From assembly GCA_037178975.1 (NCBI GenBank), contig JASJZH010000002.1:8545501-8609500 (forward strand): a DNA stretch of 64,000 bases. The letters are read 5' to 3'. The position numbers and the translations under genes are program-made. Origin of the DNA: Oscheius tipulae. Taxonomy: Eukaryota; Nematoda; Chromadorea; Rhabditida; Rhabditidae. This document shows, in pieces, positions 45,441-56,310 of this stretch. The notes under the pieces are model-generated. The model saw only the letters and a list, made by a program, of their open reading frames with translations. It did not search any database and had not been told where the DNA came from. The number at the start of each line of letters is the position of its first letter. Positions within the stretch are counted from its first letter, which is position 1.

Positions 45441-45449
45441 ATCTTCGGC

Positions 45450-45640
45450 GCCGTTTGAACTCCAGACAAGCATGCTAACCATCTTGCCATTATATTGAAA
45501 AAGACGTACCCGTACCGTCTCGGCAACATTTAGCCGAAAAGCGGAGTTGTGAGCGCGCTCGCCTAGTAATCTAACGGTTCGGGGTTCGATGCCCGCAAAT
45601 GGAAAGAATTTTTTTTATCAGTCTCTAAGGTTCTCGAGGG
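45450..45640. repeat. Head-to-head tRNA-like repeat, copy 1
   Basis: Minus-strand tRNA-like arm (TGGCAAGATGGTTAGCATG, with GAGTTCAAAC as B box) and plus-strand arm (GTGAGCGCGCTCGCCTAGTA, with GGGTTCGATGCCC as B box) diverge from a shared linker containing CCCGTACCGTCTCGG. The plus arm is followed by GCAAATGGAAAG and a T tract. Other copies at 56135, 58640 and 61305. Confidence 0.65.
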
Positions 45641-45782
45641 CGCTGAACTGGGTCCTGTTGTTTGTCTTCATTTCAAAACACAGCTTAATGTTTTCTGCTA
45701 GTATCTATGCTCTATCTGCTCCTCTGTCTATGTGTAAACTACTACAAAGACTGTTTATTGAGAGAACTATCGCCATAACTGA

Positions 45783-46742
45783 CTAGTAGGGAGTAACAGG
45801 CCTAGTTTCCAGCCATTTCTTCAGATTTGGATTACTCCTAACCTTTTGAGAATGCTCCCTCAGGGTCGGATAGGTAGCAAGGACATCTGGAACAAACTTC
45901 TCAGCATTGGCTACATACTCAGCCACGAGCAGATCAACGTAAGTCAGTCCAGCTCCAGCAATGTATCCGGATCCGGTGTTATTGAGCTCGATTGCCTTGA
46001 CAAAGTAGGGGAAGTTCTTGTCAATTGCCGGAATGAGGACGTCGTGGATAGTTTGGTTCAGGTCGGCATCCGAACGACCGATGACTACCATGGTGAAGGG
46101 ACGAATCTCGTTCATGAAATCGATCCATTGATTGGTGTAGGAGTCTACTTGAGCCTCTGTCCAATCGTCTTCACCGGCTAGGCCTGGAACAAATTCTGTC
46201 TTTCTACCTCTTTTTCTCCCTGTCTGGAACCTTTCTCGCAAATCCATTGGAATTGGAAACAGTTGAGCCGAAACTTCAACGTTTGCTCAAACCCGGAATG
46301 ATAGGTACACAGTCCGTGTAAATAATGAAAAGTGGAAGTACATTGCGAGCTTTCAGGTCATTTTCTCCTCTCTGTCTCTATCATTCTGTCAAACTGTCTC
46401 TGTACCTGAGAGTTCTAAAGCGTGGTTAGGACGCTGCTGAAAGTAAGGAATTGGAAAAACTCTATGGCACTCTCTTTCTCTCTGTCTCTCTGCCTTGTAG
46501 AACATACCAAACTGTCGTGCCAGATACCGAGCGATGGTATAGGTCTGGGAGAGCTGGAAGCCGTCCACCTCCAGCACTGGCAGGGTTCCAAACTGCATCT
46601 TCGGCTTCAGCTGAGGCCATTTGTCGTGCTGGACCCGCTCGTCTACAAATTCCTTGCCAGCTACAGCCAGAATCTGTCGAATGATCTCGGCATTGCCGCG
46701 AGCCGGAAAGTAGTAGAGCTTGTAGGCAGTGGGTCGAACCAT
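45783..46742 (-). CDS. Glutathione S-transferase, nematode sigma-like
   Basis: Second GST, paralogous to that at 26831. Exons 46509-46742 (approximate donor) and 45783-46183 give about 211 residues. Catalytic Tyr in AYKLYYFPARGNAEIIRQIL; glutathione-site segment MQFGTLPVLEVDGFQLSQTY; C-terminal helical domain with GLTYVDLLVAEYVANAEKFV and end NPNLKKWLETRPVTPY. Sixty bases of its second exon (45889-45948) are repeated identically at 47277-47336. Confidence 0.95.
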
Positions 46743-47188
46743 GGGGAAAGTTGAAGTAGGCTGGTGGCGTTTTAACCGGCGCGAGCGGGAGCGAGAGAGG
46801 TATTTTGTCAGCACTTTTACTTTCGGGTGGGGAGGGACAATAATTGTGGCAAGGCGTGCGTGTAAATAGTCTCGTTTTGGGTTGGTCGACCACCCACCGA
46901 AAAGATAAACCGTTATTAATTAGACAGTTTTTTGATGTGGAGACAGAGAGACAGAGAAAAAAAGAAAACATAGAGACAGGATACAGAGATATAGATATAG
47001 AGAGACAGAAAAAGGTGACTAAAATTCCTTTCGGATCAAAGCTGTGCAGCTGAAAGTTAACTTTGCGCCATTATTTGGTGACATCTAGAAGGAAGGAGAG
47101 ATAACATGATCTGTCTTCGGTGACATGCCCATTGTTCCTGCTTGCAATCGTTCTGCATAAAAGCTGCTGCTTGGAACTGTAGGTCAAC
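46743..47188. other. Spacer with GACAGAGA repeat
   Basis: No gene recognised. A purine-rich simple repeat at 46940-47010 is like those in introns. Confidence 0.4.
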
Positions 47189-47540
47189 ATGATTCTTCTT
47201 CTTCTTCTGCCCATCGTCTGTCTAGCCGGTCCCATCACTCGTGGAAAATGCTTGTATACTGAGAATTTGTGGACGGGGAACAAACTTCTCAGCATTGGCT
47301 ACATACTCAGCCACGAGCAGATCAACGTAAGTCAGTTCAGTCCACGCATGAAAAATCAATGAACACGGAAATGCTACTCGTCTCGAGGCTTCGTTCACCG
47401 TGAATATTCGGATGACTGTAAAAATAACCATTTTCATACGCTACCTGTTGTTTTAAGTAGTTCAAGGGAGTATTTCAATGTACTCTGGCACACTGATCAG
47501 CCACGTCATTACAGCTGCACATTGTGTTGCGAGCAAGTAA
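47189..47540 (+). pseudogene. Chymotrypsin-like serine protease relic
   Basis: ATG at 47189 opens a signal peptide MILLLLLLPIVCLAGPI with GKCLYTENLW after it, as in nematode try proteases. The frame then runs through 50 bases copied from the GST exon (antisense) and reaches a donor-like AAC|GTAAGT at 47326. A second exon near 47490-47538 reads YSGTLISHVITAAHCVAS, the His-containing motif of S1 proteases (the usual Cys before SGTLI is Tyr, and the normal residues between LIS and HV are missing), with a donor after it. No Asp or Ser catalytic exon follows before the MITE at 47660. Host gene remnant, not functional as seen. Confidence 0.6.
47277..47336 (+). repeat. 60-bp perfect copy of GST exon sequence
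   Basis: Identical over 60 bp to 45889-45948 in the same orientation on the plus strand, 1.4 kb away (begins GGAACAAACTTCTCAGC, ends GTAAGTCAGT). It codes antisense in the GST gene and sense in the protease relic. Similarity decays right outside. Confidence 0.95.
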
Positions 47541-47659
47541 ATTGGTTGGAATCTGGCACCAGCTGCTAAAAGCGACAGTATATCGCTGACTCCTTATCTC
47601 TGTGTTCATTTGCTTCGGGACAAAAACGCCGCGGTCTTTGCCTTCATAGCTCAGTTGGT

Positions 47660-48081
47660 TATAGTCTGTTTCCAGCGAAGAGCGGCAGTGAGCTAACTCT
47701 CTAAAGGTCGATTGGAAAAAGTCTCGTGAGGAACTTACAGTAACCCAGACTCAGACTGATAGATTTTCGCTATTTTAGTGTGCCATTTTTCAGCTGTTTT
47801 AACAATGGCATCGATTTCAGGGCTGAAGAAAACCTACTTGACAACAATTTCGGAAAAAAAAATCTGCCAGAAAACACCCGAAAAAAGGTGAAACCCGAAA
47901 TGGGGACTTTGCTCACCTATTTTAGCCATTTTCAAAGTTTTTCATGCACATTTTTCCCTAAAAATTTGTTGTTAAGTATGCATACGCATGCTTAAAAATC
48001 GACTACATGATTTGGGACTTTCTTCTTCATTGCCGCCAGCGTTCAAACTCAGGTGCTGCTCTTCGTTGAAAATAGACTATA
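47660..48081. mobile_element. TATAGTC-type MITE, copy 3, inside tRNA-like sequence
   Basis: The ends are inverted repeats of at least 26 bp: TATAGTCTGTTTCCAGCGAA on the left, and the complement of TTCGTTGAAAATAGACTATA on the right. It carries no coding sequence. It splits a tRNA-like sequence: CATAGCTCAGTTGGT stands before it and GCGCTTCGATTACG ... GGGTTCGACTCCC after it, with TA at both borders. Joined, these would be an uninterrupted tRNA-like A box to B box. Confidence 0.8.
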
Positions 48082-48963
48082 GCGCTTCGATTACGAAACA
48101 GAACCGAGCCGGGTTCGACTCCCATGTGGACCAAATCATTTTGTCTGTGTATAAAACCCCAAAAGACCTTCGAAATGTTTTTTGCAACAATTGTTGATCC
48201 ATGAAGATTATTTTTCCGTGTTTTTACTCTCCCGCGCAGCTTTCCTGTGTACCGAAGTTTGCGTGCAGAAGTCAAGCGGGGAACAGGCTTTAATTTCTTT
48301 CGGTTCATGAAAAATAGGGCTTTACATTCGTTTCGTCACCATCTTTTTTAAGCTCAACGCACTTGGAAAATTGGTTCGTGATGATGTCAACGAGTTGTCG
48401 CCCAAATGATAAGGGTGTAATTAATTACGACACCAAGAAATACGTGGGGATCAAGCGAGCATTTGTTTCCTAATTCTTTTTCTGAAGTTCGATGGGATTG
48501 AATGCGGATGTGGCTGTATATGACCTTTCCTTTGGGAAGATTCTGGCCTGCATGCATCAATAGTAAGAGTTTTTGTAAACGCACTAAAGGCTTTCAGTCA
48601 TTGAATCACAGCCAGGAGCTCCACTGGTCAAGTTAGGATATGGCTATACCAAGTAGACTCTAGAGACCCTATAGCAGGTAACGCCGTTTTCTGTGCTCGT
48701 CACCCGAGAATAATGGCCTGTAAAGTAGGTTGGCTTTCTGAAAAAAAAACAGTAGTTTTGAGGAAGACAGTGGACCTGGCTAGATCCTCGTGAAGAACGG
48801 CAGAGCCTTTATTACCGGAACAACGAGTCCTTCAATATAGCCTTTTTTTGCACCTTATTTGCAGTGCTCTCTTTTGTTTAATACGCTCATAAATCTGTGA
48901 CTAGACTCTTTTTATCGACTGTTTGATCCCACTCGTCCGTCAGTTCTTCCTCTGCTAATCGTC
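48082..48963. other. Spacer
   Basis: Contains the right half of the split tRNA-like sequence (to about 48140). No gene recognised beyond it. Confidence 0.35.
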
Positions 48964-49550
48964 ATGGCTGACTCTGTCCACGTTCAGACACCCATCTCCG
49001 AGCCTGCTATCGAGATCAGAACTATTGAACCTGACCCTGAATTGGAGTCTCTCCAGCCACAGTGTGAGATCCTGAGTCCTGTTCTGGAGCTGGAGCTGAT
49101 CCCTAAAGAATCCTCTGGTCAGGAAGCAAGTATCGGAAACGGCGCTTACCCGACGGTCATCGAGGAAAAGGAGCATGCGGAGGAGCATAACAACAATAAG
49201 GAAAAGGACAAGGTCAATGTTGATGAGACAGTTCCTGAGCCAGATAGTCCTGTAGCGGAACCGTACGAAGAGACAATGAAGGAGAAGTGTGAGATGGGAC
49301 TGGCTCGACTCATCCGCACAGAGGAGTTCAAAGGTAATCTGAAAATCTTTGTCTCTCTCACGATGGAACGATTTGAAGCTTTCGATATCACTTATTGTTT
49401 GCCTGTGCTTTTTTCCTGTGTACACAAAATTCCACACTAGGGAGACACAGATAAGACCTTTGGGCAGTGGTTTAGTTCTGCCCCAACTGTAACAATGTCC
49501 GATTCGAGCCAGAGACCGTCTTGGATGCTGAATATTCATAATTGTGAGTC
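48964..49550 (+). CDS. Acidic protein of unknown function
   Basis: The ATG at 48964 starts a frame rich in Glu/Pro (IEIRTIEPDPELESLQPQCE, then ELELIPKESSGQE, KEHAEEHNNNKEKDKVNVDE) ending EKCEMGLARLIRTEEFK at a GTAATC donor (about 49335). A possible next exon reads KTFGQWFSSAPTVTMSDSSQ and may end near 49598. The first exon looks like a disordered N-terminal region; the SARLIR/EEF helix hints at more downstream, but no known domain follows before the REEP gene. It may be a short protein or a gene whose 3' part is lost. Confidence 0.45.
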
Positions 49551-49599
49551 ATGTGTCTGGAGGGCGAACACTCCAGACAGTCATTTTTTTTTCTGCTGG

Positions 49600-50302
49600 G
49601 CGCGACATTGACACCATGTGTGCATTTCAACATCGATTATCTCCCTGCAAACAGTACAGATCTTTCTGCTCCTTTTCGTACAAAATCTGCTAAATACGCT
49701 TTCCAGAATTCCCGCCAATGTGCCAAGTCAAGGAGGAGAAAGAGCGCGAAAATATCAATATTCAAGGTCGGCCGAAAATTGCTTTTCTTCTCATTTTCTG
49801 CTATTTTTGCTGGTGTTTCCTTCAAAAACGTGCCAGATATCGTTTCAAAAGCAGTTACAACACTCCTGAGACCCCAATTTGTACGTAGAAAATGATAAAA
49901 TCGATGTAAGAAGGATTCTACGTCGGAAAGACTAGTTTTTTTACCTAGATTTTTGTTGCTTTTCTCTGCCAGCAGTTTGTTGGTATTCTCTATTACTCTG
50001 TCAGGCCTATTTTTGAGCGAAAACGAACTGATATTCTTGGAGAAAGTATGAGACATATGACCGACGAAAGCTTTCTGCTTCATTTTCTCAGGAAAATCCT
50101 AGCATTTTTTGCTTGCTAGCGTTTCAAAACTTGATGGAAAGTGTGAGAAGGACTCTTGTAGCCGAAAAATAGAGAAAAAAAAATTTAGAAAGGGGTTAAA
50201 ACTTGCATAAAAAATGACTATCACTCTGTGCTGTGGACGATTTTTTGTGTCTGGGATGCTGACATAAACTACGCTGTTTTCACAATTTTCTCAATTTCAG
50301 CC
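49600..50302. other. Spacer before REEP gene
   Basis: No coding exon recognised on either strand. Confidence 0.35.
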
Positions 50303-50915
50303 ATGGCCACACTTATCGAGAGCATGATCCAGACTGCCTCCAGACAGCTGCAGCCCGTGACGGACAAGATGTACGACCGGAAGTACCCCCTCCTGGACAA
50401 TCTGCTTAACAAGCTCGAGGAGGCCAGCGGCACCAAGCGTGAAAAGGTATGCGCTTCTCATTTGGTAGGAATTACAAGTTTTAGCTCGTCTACGGAGCCG
50501 GCATCTTCCTCTTCGTCTACTTTCTCGTCGGTAGTCTCGTCCAGATCCTGTGTAACCTCGTCGGCTTCATATACCCGGCCTGGCGCTCAATTCACGCCGT
50601 CCGCTCTCCGCAGAAGGACGACGACACCAAATGGCTCATCTACTGGATTGTCTTTGCCTCCTTCTCCGTCGTCGACTTTTCCGTCTTCAGCTCAATTCCC
50701 TTCTACTGGCTGGCCAAGGTATCCATTCTAAGTTTAGCGCTACTTGAAGGGGGAAGGGGCTTTTGTACCTGTAAAACCTCGATTTCCAGGTCGTCTTCCT
50801 GATGTATCTCTACCTGCCGACGTTCAAGGGAGCCAACGTCGTCTACGAGCGCTATATCGACCCGGCCTGCAACGTCGTCGAGTCCTACTTCACGCCCAAG
50901 GAGAAGCTGAACTGA
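50303..50915 (+). CDS. REEP5: REEP5/Yop1-like ER-shaping protein
   Basis: Reticulon-like hairpin protein of the TB2/DP1/HVA22 family that curves ER tubules. Exons 50303-50446, 50485-50718 and 50790-50915 give 167 residues, the usual size. An N-terminal amphipathic part (PLLDNLLNKLEEASGTKRE) precedes hairpin 1 (IFLFVYFLVGSLVQILCNLV). The signature FIYPAWRSIHAVRSPQKDDD follows, then hairpin 2 (LIYWIVFASFSVVDFSVFSS) and the terminal PTFKGANVVYERYIDP. The ATG lies 2 bases after CAATTTCAG, so a trans-splice or leader intron is likely. Confidence 0.96.
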
Positions 50916-51446
50916 CGGGCTATTTTCTCGTCATATTTTACCTATTTTCTCACTTTGCAATACGTTGTTTTAACTACTTCTGTAACATTTTGTCGATAAA
51001 AGTCTTACGTGAAGGTTGCTTTACGTGTTTCCCCTGCTCTTGTCCTTACCCAATGCCGCAATCCCTCTTCCATTTTCTGTTTTACATCATTGTGTCTTTT
51101 CTTGCAAACATACAGCAAGAGATCGATGCTAAGGATATCAAAAAGGGTTTTCAGAGCAGGAAAATGGATCTATGAGGAACTAAAGTTAGGTTGAAACCAG
51201 GAAAAGTGGACTGGAAATGGGTTTGTGTCCATCTTGGCTTCTTATAGTGGAAGAAAGAAAAAAAAGAAAGTTTAAACATTTAGTAGTTTTTCTGGTCCCA
51301 AATCTCTCCAGTCGTCCCTAGCCAAGTCTTGGACGTTGCGGAATGCGTTCATTCCGACGCTTCTCATTCGAATTTATCTTGCTTATCGACTTTCGAGCCT
51401 TTTCTTGGTTCTTCTTCATAAAAATAACCTTGTTTCTAGGCAAAAG

Positions 51447-54400
51447 ATGTCGGAAAACAAGGATATTGGATGGATGTACCATGGAGCAAAGTCGGACGTT
51501 AACCGGGAAGACTATTTGCTTGGTAAACGAGTAATTTACCCGGTTTTTTCTCTCTAGAAATTCCTAATTTAGATCGATAAAAACTTTGAGAAGTATTCGG
51601 ATGCTGTGGTCGAGCAGAAGCCTGATGCTATCGAAACCGTCACAAAAACCAGGTATTTTTGTGTAATTTACCTGAAAAAACAACCTATTTTTTTTGCAGA
51701 TCCGTCGTCAGGAATCAATTTAGTGATCACAAAATCAGCGCCCTGCAGAAGGGAGTAATTAAGAATGAGGATCCTTTAGTTGCTGTCAAGGTAGAAAAAT
51801 TTTAATGCTTTCTTTCCGTGGTTTGCGCAAAAACGACGGATTTGGAGCCGCAACTACCACAGTTAGACAGCTATAAGCCACAACTGCTATTTCAGGTGAG
51901 AGAAGAGCTGAAGCGCCAGGAGATGTTGGAAAATCCGGTAATGAAGATGAAGTTTCAAAAGATTCTCAAGGACATGATGGAGAAGAAGGGCAAGAAGAAG
52001 GCCAAGAAGGAGAAAAAGGACAAGAAGGTAGTCTAAACTTGAAATCTTAGTCACATAACCATGTTTAGAAGAAGAAGAAACGACATGAGTCGTCCGACGA
52101 AAATTCTTCGGAATCGGAAAAGGAATCACGGTCGAAAAGGAGCCCCTCTCCGGCTAGAAAACGGGAAATGTCGACGGAAAGAGGCTCTCGCAGACGGTAA
52201 CTAAGTTTTCTATGGTTTGCTTCATAAAACGGACATTTAGGTCACGTTCCGACGAAAGAAGACCGTCTAAACAGCAACGGCGAGGAGATTCGAGGGAGCA
52301 ACAGACGTGAGTTTGCCAATTTTTCAAGCCCCGTCGCAAAAAGAGACAGTTCGGTTGCGTCTGGAGCTATTTTAAATCGAGTCCCGCCACGAATTTGCCG
52401 TACACCCATCTTCTCGGCTTCTTAGTGTCGATTCAGGGCCAAGGTTTGCCCTAGAATATTCTCTTTTGACCGAAAAATTACTGAGAAGTAAAGAGAAAAT
52501 GAGCGTACAAGGGAAAAACAGCGTTTCGTCCATTTTATCCAATTTTCTCGGTAATTTTACAGTTGGAGCAGACGATTCTAGAGTGAAATTTGATGGCGAT
52601 TGGAAACACGTAGAAGCTGTAAAAGAGTCCGTAAATTTGTCTAGAAAATTTTTTTTTGGGAAAGTTACATCGTGTCTTTATACAGAGAACTGAGAAAAGA
52701 GCTTAAAATTGAATCAATCCCACGTTTGCAGAAATCGCCGCCGTGACTCTTCCCCACAGTCGAGTCGCCGGACGTCTTCCAGCCACCACCACCAGAGCAG
52801 GACGCGCGAATTTCAAAGAGAGCGACGACCGTCACCGTCTGAGGCTCGTCCTCGCCGCAGGCACGACTCTGACTCTGCCTCACCCCGCTCGCGGAAATCG
52901 CCCTCGAATGATGACCGGCTGTGGAAGTCGCAGCCTTCGGACAAATCTCCAGATGTCCGGAGACGAAGACACGACAGTCGACCAGCTTCTCCTGTCCGGA
53001 AGCCCTCGGCCCATAGGTAACTTAACTTTTTTTTTTTTAAACTGCTCGGATCTAGAAAACGCCACGATTCCGAGGAGAGGAGGAGCCGATCCAGATCGCC
53101 GGTTCGAAGAAGACGTCATTCCACGAGATCCCCGAGTCCTAGGAGGAGACAGTCGGTTGAAAGGTATTTTTTGCTGTCTGAAAGAAAACCCTCCAGGGTT
53201 GCTCTCCGCATATGTTATCTTGACATGGAACCTTCAAAAAACGCCTTCTGGATGTGGTTGAACATCTTTAGTTAGCAAAAAATCATCTCGTACAGGCAGC
53301 AAGACCGGATGATGCCGGTCCGAATTCAGTGCATCTAAAATCACTTTTCGGGGTAAAGGAGAAGTTTTTAAAAAATGCCGATGTTCTGTAAAGCTGTCCA
53401 ACTTTTCGAGATCTATCTTGTTTCATAACATCGCAAAGCCGGAAAATGCATCCTTGACCCCGAAAAGAAAATGGCAGCCGCTCTGAATTTCCGACCGGTC
53501 CGGCCGGCTCGTGCGCACAGGCCTGACTGAAACGGAAAAGTTACTCAAACCGGGCCAGTATGGTACGATGCCCTACTTGTAACAACCCCTGGAACAAGAA
53601 ACTGTCCGATACCTAGCAGAAATAGATGACTTTCATAGACTATTCTCACATAAACATATTTTTGCTAGGAATCATGCAGTTTCTGGCCGCTGGGGTGTTA
53701 CACACGTGTTCGGTAAACCTAGTTAGAAACATAAAAAAATAGGTCCAAGAAAACTCGATTGAGAGTGAAGCGGGAACACCGCACCAAACATTTTGAATGG
53801 AAGGCGGTGGCTGGTCACAGGTATTACCTTTTTCCAGAAAATACCACGCTTCGTCATCCAAATGCCCGAGGAGTAGGAGTTCGGAGCAGAAGAAACGACA
53901 ACACGACTCGGAATCCCCACAGAGACGTGATTCTCCCGATAGGTAAGCCCACTCGCGCCTTTTTTTTTAAACCAAAAATCGTTAAGGAAAAAAGCAAAAA
54001 GTCGCTCCAGATCCCCGAAAAAGGCAGAAGAATCCTCGCCGGAGGCTGGAAGAGCCTTTGACTCGCATATTCCGGCTCATCTTCGTGCCCAAAATGCTGG
54101 CGACTCCGATCGGGAGGAGGAGGAAGAAAAGCCGCCGGCTCATTATGACCGCGAGGAGAATGAGAGGAAGAAAAAGTTTGAAGGCTACGGGTTGGTCGGC
54201 GTCAAGAAGAAGACCGAGGAAGAGGAAAGAGTGGCGGAGAACCCGTACAAACTCGTCAAGATGCCTACGGTTCCCGTGCCTGTGGTGAGATTTAAAATTT
54301 TTTGTTTGTTTTTCTAACCGTTTCTGGCTATAAAAGGCCCTCCTTCATCTTACCGTATGAAATCTTTCTGCTTCAGACGGATAGGTTAAAGAAGTGACTA

Positions 54401-55280
54401 GACATAGCCTTGATGAGTTTACAGTCAAAAGTTCCTTGAATTTTCTGTTTTTCGCTTTGCGAGAGTTACAGGGTGATAGAGGGCCTAAAACTGGACCGTA
54501 ATCTCGGTCGCTAGAGACATTGCAACTTTCATATGCTTCCAGCACATACCTTGAGAGCTTCTTTTTTTTTTTTTTACACGCCCGAAGAAAAATTCCACAT
54601 TGGAAGAGTAAGGTAAAGAAGATGCTAGGTCCGTACTTTTGTTCGAACGGGATAGGAAAATCCCATCGGACGGGCAAAGTAATCTTCAAACGAATAAAGT
54701 TTCTTCGGCCGGGAAATTATTTTTCGGACGGGTATTTTTTTGTTCGTTGGGTAAAAGTGCTTCTTGGTATTTGGAAGAAACTTTGGGTTCCAAGTTCAAA
54801 TCCCCAACATGGAAAAGTGTTTCCGCATTACTGTTCTGGTTTTTAGCTAAATTTAAGTTGTTTTACCCGGCAAATGTCAGGCCGGAACTTCCTAAACCCC
54901 TCTAGAAGAAAATAAGAGAATTTATAGTGGTTTAGGGGCCCGTCACGAATCATTTTTGCTCTAGAGATGTGACTCCATAAAACTTTCAGAAGAAGGAGAA
55001 GCGTCGTCCAATGACAGACCAAGAACGAGAAGAGCGCCTGCGGGCGATGCAGGAGAACGTAGAATGGCGTGACGCGAAGCGCAGCTCCAATATGAAGAAG
55101 ACGGCTGTGGAAGACGAGAAGGAGGAGGAGGAGGAGCGCGAGAAGAAGGCTCCCTCCTTCATCCGCGCCCAAATCAGCTCGGCGACCTCGGAACTCTCTA
55201 TGGAACAGCGTCTACAGAGCTCGAAGAAGTCTCTCCAACGCTCTCATGACTACATGGAGCGCAAGTTTACGTCTCGCTGA
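51447..55280 (+). CDS. CWC25: CWC25-like spliceosomal factor with RS-rich middle
   Basis: Splicing factor that joins the spliceosome at the first catalytic step. The ATG at 51447 (MSENKDIGWMYHGAKS) follows TTTCTAG. NREDYLLGKR with IDKNF is the CWC25 signature; then KISALQKGVIKNEDPLVAVK, ELKRQEMLENPVMKMKFQKI and a Lys-rich stretch. Several exons encode an RS/RRR-rich region (for example 52737-53017). The C-terminal part is an acidic DREEEEEKPPAHYDREENER, GYGLVGVKKKTEEEERVAEN, and the last exon (54990-55280) with KEERL-like MTDQEREERLRAMQENVEWR, ending MERKFTSR. The N-terminal CIR domain that begins with a WHP motif in other CWC25 proteins is not seen upstream, so it is missing or lies in an unrecognised exon. 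Long introns at 52317-52730, 53167-53838 and 54285-54988 hold repeats. Confidence 0.85.
53380..53432. repeat. 53-bp intronic hairpin, copy E
   Basis: Starts GATGTTCTGTAAAG and ends GTTTCATAACATC. It is the weakest copy (about three mismatches in the stem) but keeps the exact length. In a CWC25 intron. Confidence 0.55.
54770..54845 (+). repeat. tRNA-derived SINE in CWC25 intron
   Basis: CCAAGTTCAAATCCCC is a B-box-like head, and GGAAAAGTGTTTCCGCATTA the tail shared with the LUC7-intron SINE (36066). The head TGGGTTCCAAGTTCAAA also occurs at 16529. Confidence 0.55.
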
Positions 55281-56130
55281 AAGTTTTTGTCGTCTTGGTG
55301 GTGTATTAAATCGAATATTTCAAAGTATTTTATCCCTACGAATCGATTCCATTGTGGACCTGGCAGAGCACGTGTGTAGGAGAAGTGGTAGTCCGTCTGT
55401 GTCTGTCTCAGCTGCGAAGAGAGTGGAATCTGCTTGCTTCAGGGAGAGACGGAGAGAACGGAAGACAGCAAGACAGAGAAACAGTGACAGAACATACAGA
55501 GAGACATTAAGAGAGAGACACAGAGACTGGGAGTGGAAGATCGAGAGAGATAGAGGGAGGGATTGACAGAGACAGTGACAGTGACTAATTGTACAGTGAA
55601 CGGTTTCCTTGTTCATCACGTGATAAACTGAAGGTTCTCCCCACCCTGAACACAAACTACGGTTTACGTAAATAATGAATTGCGGTGATCTCCGTACGAA
55701 GCGACGTGACAAGGTGCAACTTTTTTGAAGGCGAAGTAGAGGGAACAAACACCCGAGATCAGAGAAAGGAGACTAGACTGGACAAGTAGTCCTGGCAGAG
55801 TACAAGGGGAGTCAGATGTTCAAGGAAACAGAGATTGTTCCCTTGGGTTCATTGCGCATAGTTCGAGGGGGAGTAGGATCTCATTTAGTTTATGACCTCA
55901 TCTCACTGAGCATTGAACTTGAATTGCTACAAGCTATATCCTTGTCTCTCTGTTTATATGTGTCTCCGTCTCTTTGTGTCTCTGTCGCTCTAGTTCTCTG
56001 TCTGTCTTACAATCTTTGACAAAGCGAAATGCTAAAAGGCAAAAACTACGATGGAACCGAGTTCATCACCCTCGAAAACCCTGGAAAAGGTGAAACCAGA
56101 AAGTTATTACCTGCGGAGATGGAACCAACA
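55281..56130. other. Spacer with simple repeats
   Basis: No supported gene. A minus-strand frame at 55320-55748 lacks an ATG and is half simple repeat. Confidence 0.35.
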
Positions 56131-56134
56131 AACG

Positions 56135-56310
56135 GTGGTGGTTGAACGCCAGACGAACATGCTAACCATTAGGCCATTGGATTGAAACAAACGCCCCGTC
56201 TCGGAAAAAATTCAGTCGAATAGCCGAGTGGTTTGCGCGCTCGCCTAGTAATCTGAAAGTTATAAGGGTTATGGTTATCCGCAAATGGATTTTTTTAATC
56301 AGTATCTAAA
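56135..56310. repeat. Head-to-head tRNA-like repeat, copy 2
   Basis: Minus arm from TGGCCTAATGGTTAGCATG and plus arm AATAGCCGAGTGGTTTGCGC then TCGCCTAGTAATCTGAAAG, with the shared linker CCCCGTCTCGGAAAAAATTC. The tail CCGCAAATGGATTTTTTTAA matches that of copy 1. Confidence 0.65.

Noticed and set aside
45218-45529. Minus-strand frame of 103 codons
   Set aside because: It runs through the tRNA-like repeat and has no splice or family support.
48003-48308. Minus-strand frame of 93 codons
   Set aside because: It spans the MITE end and the split tRNA-like sequence.
55320-55748. Minus-strand frame of 142 codons
   Set aside because: No ATG, and half of it is the CTGTCTCT simple repeat. A 38-codon terminal exon-like end is possible but unsupported upstream.
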